Origin: JADJYF01 sp965278995
GTDB lineage: Bacteria; Pseudomonadota; Gammaproteobacteria; Ga0077536
NCBI GenBank assembly: GCA_965278995.1
Contig: OZ257136.1
Location: 1,178,001 to 1,242,000, forward strand
Length of the DNA stretch: 64,000 nt
Reading direction: 5' to 3'
A program made the translations under genes and the position numbers. Below the pieces are notes generated by a model. It searched no databases. It was not told the DNA's origin and saw only the letters and a list, made by a program, of their open reading frames with translations. Positions within the stretch are counted from its first letter, which is position 1. Each line of letters starts with the position of its first letter. Below are positions 60,977 through 64,000 of the stretch, in pieces.

Positions 60977-61668
60977 GCGGCCTTCCCTGGTTCCGAATGT
61001 ATTCGGAGTTCGCGACCGACCCTGTCGTGCAAATCCTCGATCATGCCGATCAGCGGCACTACGTAATGATCCTCTGCATGAAGTGCAACGGCACTCTCGA
61101 TCGCGCCATCTCAGACGACAACAAGACTCGCATCATCGCCCGTGTTCTAGGCCTCGACCTGGTTGCCACGGAAGCGGTGAAACGCAAGCTGCTCGATTTG
61201 CGTTTCATTGACGTTTCATGGCAACCGAGGAGCTGGAAATCGCGTCAATTCGAATCGGACAATTCGACGGATCGCGTCCGTAAGTATCGGAATAATAAGA
61301 AAGCAGGAAACGTTTCCGAAACACGACGAAACAGTTTCTGTAACGCACCAGATACAGATACAGATACAGATCCCCCTATAGTCCCCCAAGGGGACGATCA
61401 TTTTGCTCGATTCTGGACGTTGTATCCCAGGAAGGATGACAAGAAAAAAGCCGTCATCGCCTGGCGCAAAATCAAAGGTGATGAGCACGCGAAGATTTTC
61501 GCCGCACTCGATGTTCTGAACGCATCACCGGAGTGGCGGAACAGGGATCGGAACTTGATCCCGATGCCGACGACCTGGTTGAACGGCCGGCGTTGGGAAG
61601 ACGAAGCGGTAACACTGGCAGCGACTAAGCGCGACAGCGGCGACCCTGTGTGGCACTCGTCGCTATGA
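60973..61668 (+). CDS. Phage-type replication protein (O/DnaT-like)
   Basis: 231 aa. GTG start overlapping the short peptide stop. The N-terminal domain (LPWFRMYSEFATDPVVQILD, MILCMKCNGTLDRAISDDNK) resembles phage replication initiators with a winged helix. A low-complexity linker (NAPDTDTDTDPPIVPQGDDH) is followed by the common phage C-terminal module FARFWTLYPRKDDKKKAVIA W with PMPTTWLNGRRWEDE. The DNA of the linker has three GATACA repeats and a hairpin, which recalls origins placed inside lambda-type O genes. It overlaps the DnaB-like helicase gene by four bases, as initiator-helicase pairs often do. Confidence 0.8.
   Translation: MSGLPWFRMYSEFATDPVVQILDHADQRHYVMILCMKCNGTLDRAISDDNKTRIIARVLGLDLVATEAVKRKLLDLRFIDVSWQPRSWKSRQFESDNSTDRVRKYRNNKKAGNVSETRRNSFCNAPDTDTDTDPPIVPQGDDHFARFWTLYPRKDDKKKAVIAWRKIKGDEHAKIFAALDVLNASPEWRNRDRNLIPMPTTWLNGRRWEDEAVTLAATKRDSGDPVWHSSL
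61351..61395 (+). repeat. GATACA repeats and hairpin inside the rep gene
   Basis: GATACA occurs three times in tandem (61351-61368, then GAT), followed by a perfect hairpin GTCCCC-CAA-GGGGAC (61381-61395). Together they encode the DTDTDTD linker. A replication origin within the initiator gene is possible. Confidence 0.6.
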
Positions 61669-62954
61669 AACTGGCGTTCTACTCAGAGCAGGCTGTTCTC
61701 GGCGCGTTGCTGAACGACCCGACGACCCTGTCCAGGGTGCGCACCCTGCTACCGAGCCCCGAATCGTTCGGACACGAACACCACCGCATGGTCTGGGCTG
61801 CCGCGATTGGCCTGGAAGCCGACGGCGAGCCCATTGACCTGATCACACTCGCTGAACGCTTGGCAGCTTCCGGCCGACTCGAAGAGGTCGGCGGCACCGC
61901 CTACCTTGGTGGGCTGATGTCCAGCTCACCGTCAGCGGCGAATGTCGAATCACATGCCAGCAGCGTCGCGAAGGAGGCCAGCCGGCGCCACTACAAACAC
62001 CTCACCGACACAGCCCGAAAGCGGCTCAACAACGATGACCCGGCAGTAGTCATCGGGGAACTGCAAGCGGCTATCGGCCGCGCAGAGGTAAACGGTGCGC
62101 GCACGACCTACGTGACACTCGACATGGTCGATATCGGTTTCGCCGCACTCGCAAGTTCCGAGCAACACCTCCTGCCCACCGGGCTTGCGCCGCTCGACAA
62201 CATGCTCGGAGGACTCGAACAGGATCGATTGTATGCGGTCGCTGCGCTCACCGGTGGCGGTAAGACGGCAATGCTGTACGCGATGCTCCATCACATCGCC
62301 AACCAGGGGCACCCGGTTGGTCTGTGCTCCCTCGAAATGCCGGTGGGTGAGGTTTTCAATCGCCTGGCCGCGCATCGTTATGGGCTGAATCTCAGCGCGT
62401 TGACGCGGCGCCACGGTGACATTGCGCGTCAGCTCGATGATGCCTACCAGAAGGATCCGATGTCGATGCTGGACCTGTACGTCGACGACACCAGTGAAGA
62501 CCTCAGTGCAATCGTCGCCCGCGCCATGGAATGGCATTATCGGTATGGGATCAAGGCAGTTTTTATTGATTACATCGGCTTGGTGCGCGTGAAGGGCAGC
62601 GCACCGCGACACGAGAAGATCGGCGAGTGTTCGCGTGCGTTCAAGAGCCTCTCGAAGCGACTGCACATCCCGGTCATTGTCGCGTGTCAGCTCAATCGAG
62701 AGGCCGCGAGGGAAGAGCGAAAACCGCGAAAGTCCGATCTCCGAGACTCCGGTAGCATCGAACAGGATTCGGATGCGATTATCGCTTTGCATCCGACCAG
62801 TGAACCGGACCGGTTCGGCCGTAGAACGATCGACATTGGCGTGATTAAGAATCGCGCCGGCTCGACCGGCTGGCTGAACGAGTCGATCACATTTGATGGC
62901 CGAACACAGCGATTCGAATTCAGCGGTGGGTCCGATCGTGGCGGGCGCTACTGA
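61665..62954 (+). CDS. DnaB-like replicative helicase
   Basis: 429 aa from the ATG at 61665, which overlaps the rep stop (ATGA). N-terminal DnaB helical domain (YSEQAVLGALLNDPTTLSRV, EVGGTAYLGGLMSS), then a RecA-type motor with Walker A AALTGGGKTAMLYA, LCSLEMPVGEVFNRL, Walker B AVFIDYIGLV, and VACQLNREAAREERKP with DLRDSGSIEQDSD (sensor and arginine region). The length (E. coli DnaB is 471) and an element-borne location indicate a mobile-element helicase loaded by the preceding initiator. The TGA shares a base with the next ATG. Confidence 0.93.
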   Translation: MKLAFYSEQAVLGALLNDPTTLSRVRTLLPSPESFGHEHHRMVWAAAIGLEADGEPIDLITLAERLAASGRLEEVGGTAYLGGLMSSSPSAANVESHASSVAKEASRRHYKHLTDTARKRLNNDDPAVVIGELQAAIGRAEVNGARTTYVTLDMVDIGFAALASSEQHLLPTGLAPLDNMLGGLEQDRLYAVAALTGGGKTAMLYAMLHHIANQGHPVGLCSLEMPVGEVFNRLAAHRYGLNLSALTRRHGDIARQLDDAYQKDPMSMLDLYVDDTSEDLSAIVARAMEWHYRYGIKAVFIDYIGLVRVKGSAPRHEKIGECSRAFKSLSKRLHIPVIVACQLNREAAREERKPRKSDLRDSGSIEQDSDAIIALHPTSEPDRFGRRTIDIGVIKNRAGSTGWLNESITFDGRTQRFEFSGGSDRGGRY

Positions 62955-63535
62955 TGGCCGACGCGCTGACACCGTTACTCGACGCCGCTGACGTCACTGC
63001 TTCGACTGATGCACGCATGGCCGCGATCCAGTCGCTGCTAGAATCGACCTGCGCTCGCCCGATACCCGCGCCCCGGTGGCATGCGCTTGCAGCACAGATC
63101 ACTGGCGAGCTGGCGCAGCGCGCGCGCATTGAGGGCCGGCGTCCTGCCGATATCTTCGCGACCGAAGTCGAGGCCGCGATAGCGCTGGCGGCGCCGGAAG
63201 CGCTCAGCGCCGCGGCCAGGGCATTTGCCGAGGCATACGAAGTCGAACTACGACGGCGCGTCGCTAATCTGGTCCTCGACGCGCTACTCGGCGAGTGGCG
63301 CCATGATTCGGAAGCGCTCGACCTCGATGCTGAGGTGTCCGCGGATGATCCGCTGAATGCAGCCCATTTTGATCACCTCCTGCATCGCCTGCCTGACCTT
63401 GCTGCGCTGACCGCCGCTGAACAGGCCGCGCTTGCGGGAGCGCTCAACGGCAATGACCCCAACGGCGCACACCGCGCGTCCCTGCACAGGGCACGTCGGA
63501 AGGCGCGAAACGCCGTGCCGGAAATATTTCGATGA
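62954..63535 (+). CDS. Helical protein of unknown function with sigma-like C-terminus
   Basis: 193 aa. Ala-rich and mostly helical. The C-terminal 70 residues (HFDHLLHRLPDLAALTAAEQ, AALAGALNGNDPNGAHRASL, HRARRKARNAV) loosely recall region 4 of extracytoplasmic sigma factors, where LTxxEQ and SLxRARxKLR occur, but region 2 is not recognisable. It overlaps dnaB by one base (TGATG). The similarity is weak, so I leave the function open; a late-gene activator or DNA-binding protein are possibilities. Confidence 0.6.
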   Translation: MADALTPLLDAADVTASTDARMAAIQSLLESTCARPIPAPRWHALAAQITGELAQRARIEGRRPADIFATEVEAAIALAAPEALSAAARAFAEAYEVELRRRVANLVLDALLGEWRHDSEALDLDAEVSADDPLNAAHFDHLLHRLPDLAALTAAEQAALAGALNGNDPNGAHRASLHRARRKARNAVPEIFR

Positions 63536-63572
63536 CGGGCGTAACAAACAGCCGTTCCCGCCGGTATACGGC

Positions 63573-63758
63573 ATGAGCACTCAATCTTTCGAGGTCCGGT
63601 CGGACGGCGCGCTAGTGTCGGGCGAGCACGTCATCGCCCGTATTCGCCCGGACCAGGCGCTAGACGTTGCGGTGCAGCTGATCAACGCGGCTGTGCGGCA
63701 AAGCCTTACCGGCTCCCCATCCGCCGACATCCAAGACAAGTCATCGAGGAAAAATTAG
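63573..63758 (+). CDS. Small protein of unknown function
   Basis: 61 aa from the ATG at 63573: MSTQSFEVRSDGALVSGEHV, then IARIRPDQALDVAVQLINAA. No recognised domain; beta-rich start and an amphipathic helix. It follows the previous gene by 37 bases and stops at the base before the next ATG (63759). Coding is supported by tight packing rather than by homology. Confidence 0.5.
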   Translation: MSTQSFEVRSDGALVSGEHVIARIRPDQALDVAVQLINAAVRQSLTGSPSADIQDKSSRKN

Positions 63759-64000
63759 ATGCCATTCGGGATCACCGACGAACTGATGGAGGCGCTGCGC
63801 AGCGGGCGTAGAGTTTCCGCTATAGGAGCGCCGCTCGACCTGTCGGTCCGTCGCGCGGTTCGCCTGCATCAGGCGCAATGTCGGGCTTACCTTCTCCAGA
63901 AAGACCGAACTGTTGCCCTGAATACGCCGCGCCGAACTGAGGTACCGCAAGTGCGTGCTGCGCGGGCGGCGCCAATCCTCGACGACCGCACAGCTGCAGA
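63759..64000 (+). CDS. Unknown protein, N-terminal part (continues beyond window)
   Basis: Open from the ATG at 63759 to the window end: MPFGITDELMEALRSGRRVS, then VRRAVRLHQAQCRAYLLQKD and an Arg/Ala-rich stretch. GAGGA about nine bases upstream is a fair ribosome site. No family recognised from the 80 visible residues; helical and basic. Confidence 0.5.
   Translation, partial: MPFGITDELMEALRSGRRVSAIGAPLDLSVRRAVRLHQAQCRAYLLQKDRTVALNTPRRTEVPQVRAARAAPILDDRTAA

Noticed and set aside
1..64000. CRISPR arrays, rRNA operons or complete tRNA genes
   Set aside because: No regularly spaced direct repeats with unique spacers, no 16S/23S/5S-like sequence and no foldable tRNA was found by eye.
58631..64000. 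Defence island or full prophage
   Set aside because: Only integration, regulation and replication genes are visible; no restriction, toxin, nuclease effector, capsid, tail or lysis gene can be supported within the window.

Overview
The window is GC-rich bacterial chromosome and points to a gammaproteobacterium. It carries mutH (the methyl-directed mismatch repair nuclease, largely confined to Gammaproteobacteria) and the classical rpsB-tsf-pyrH-frr-uppS-cdsA-dxr-rseP-bamA-skp-lpxD-fabZ-lpxA-lpxB-rnhB-dnaE-accA-tilS order known from Escherichia coli. The outer membrane/LPS genes show a Gram-negative cell. The AOR, PQQ and two-component genes suggest an environmental aerobic or facultative oxidiser of alcohols and aldehydes. 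I cannot name the genus from the sequence alone.

Layout. 1-4341 (minus strand): dusA (partial), mutH, glnD and map, tightly overlapping and divergent from rpsB. 4363-24892 (plus strand): a 20-kb housekeeping block covering translation, UMP kinase, undecaprenyl-PP and phospholipid synthesis, the MEP pathway, envelope proteolysis, BAM, lipid A, replication, fatty acid synthesis and tRNA-Ile lysidinylation. 24893-28145 (minus): a cell-envelope group comprising a VWA-TM-FHA protein, a small membrane protein, a DUF302 protein and an L,D-transpeptidase. 28262-31774 (plus): cytochrome b561, a histidine kinase and an NtrC-type regulator with an altered GAFTGA loop. 31860-33179 (minus): NDH-2. 33288-41488 (plus): a DUF1244 protein, a MoxY-like sensor with its NarL-type regulator, a palindromic MITE-like repeat, a TonB-dependent receptor, a GspE/PilB-like ATPase and an HDOD protein. 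41550-43465 (minus): a beta-propeller protein and a periplasmic binding protein of the type linked to PQQ-dependent alcohol oxidation. 43707-50033 (plus): an aldehyde oxidoreductase operon (AorA/B/C-like and MoaD-like) continuing into a TPR-sulfotransferase and a small unknown protein. 50163-54770 (plus): a porin with its own promoter and terminator, a SHOCT protein, proline iminopeptidase and folP. 54792-57122 (minus): pqqA-C-D-E with no pqqB. 57428-58439 (plus): DUF447 and pterin carbinolamine dehydratase genes. 58440-64000 (plus): the left end of an integrated element (P4-type integrase, AlpA-like regulator, replication protein, DnaB-like helicase and unknown genes), running off the window.

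Working together. The most coherent accessory story is an alcohol/aldehyde oxidation module. PQQ synthesis genes, a PQQ-alcohol-dehydrogenase-associated binding protein and propeller, a MoxY/MoxX-like two-component pair, a TonB receptor with an acidic Cys-bracketed loop, and an AorABC-type tungsten aldehyde oxidoreductase sit within about 24 kb. A quinoprotein dehydrogenase itself is not in the window, so the link is inferred from gene families and position. The right-end element looks like a phage satellite or small integrative element; its replication gene carries a repeat-plus-hairpin segment that could be an internal origin.
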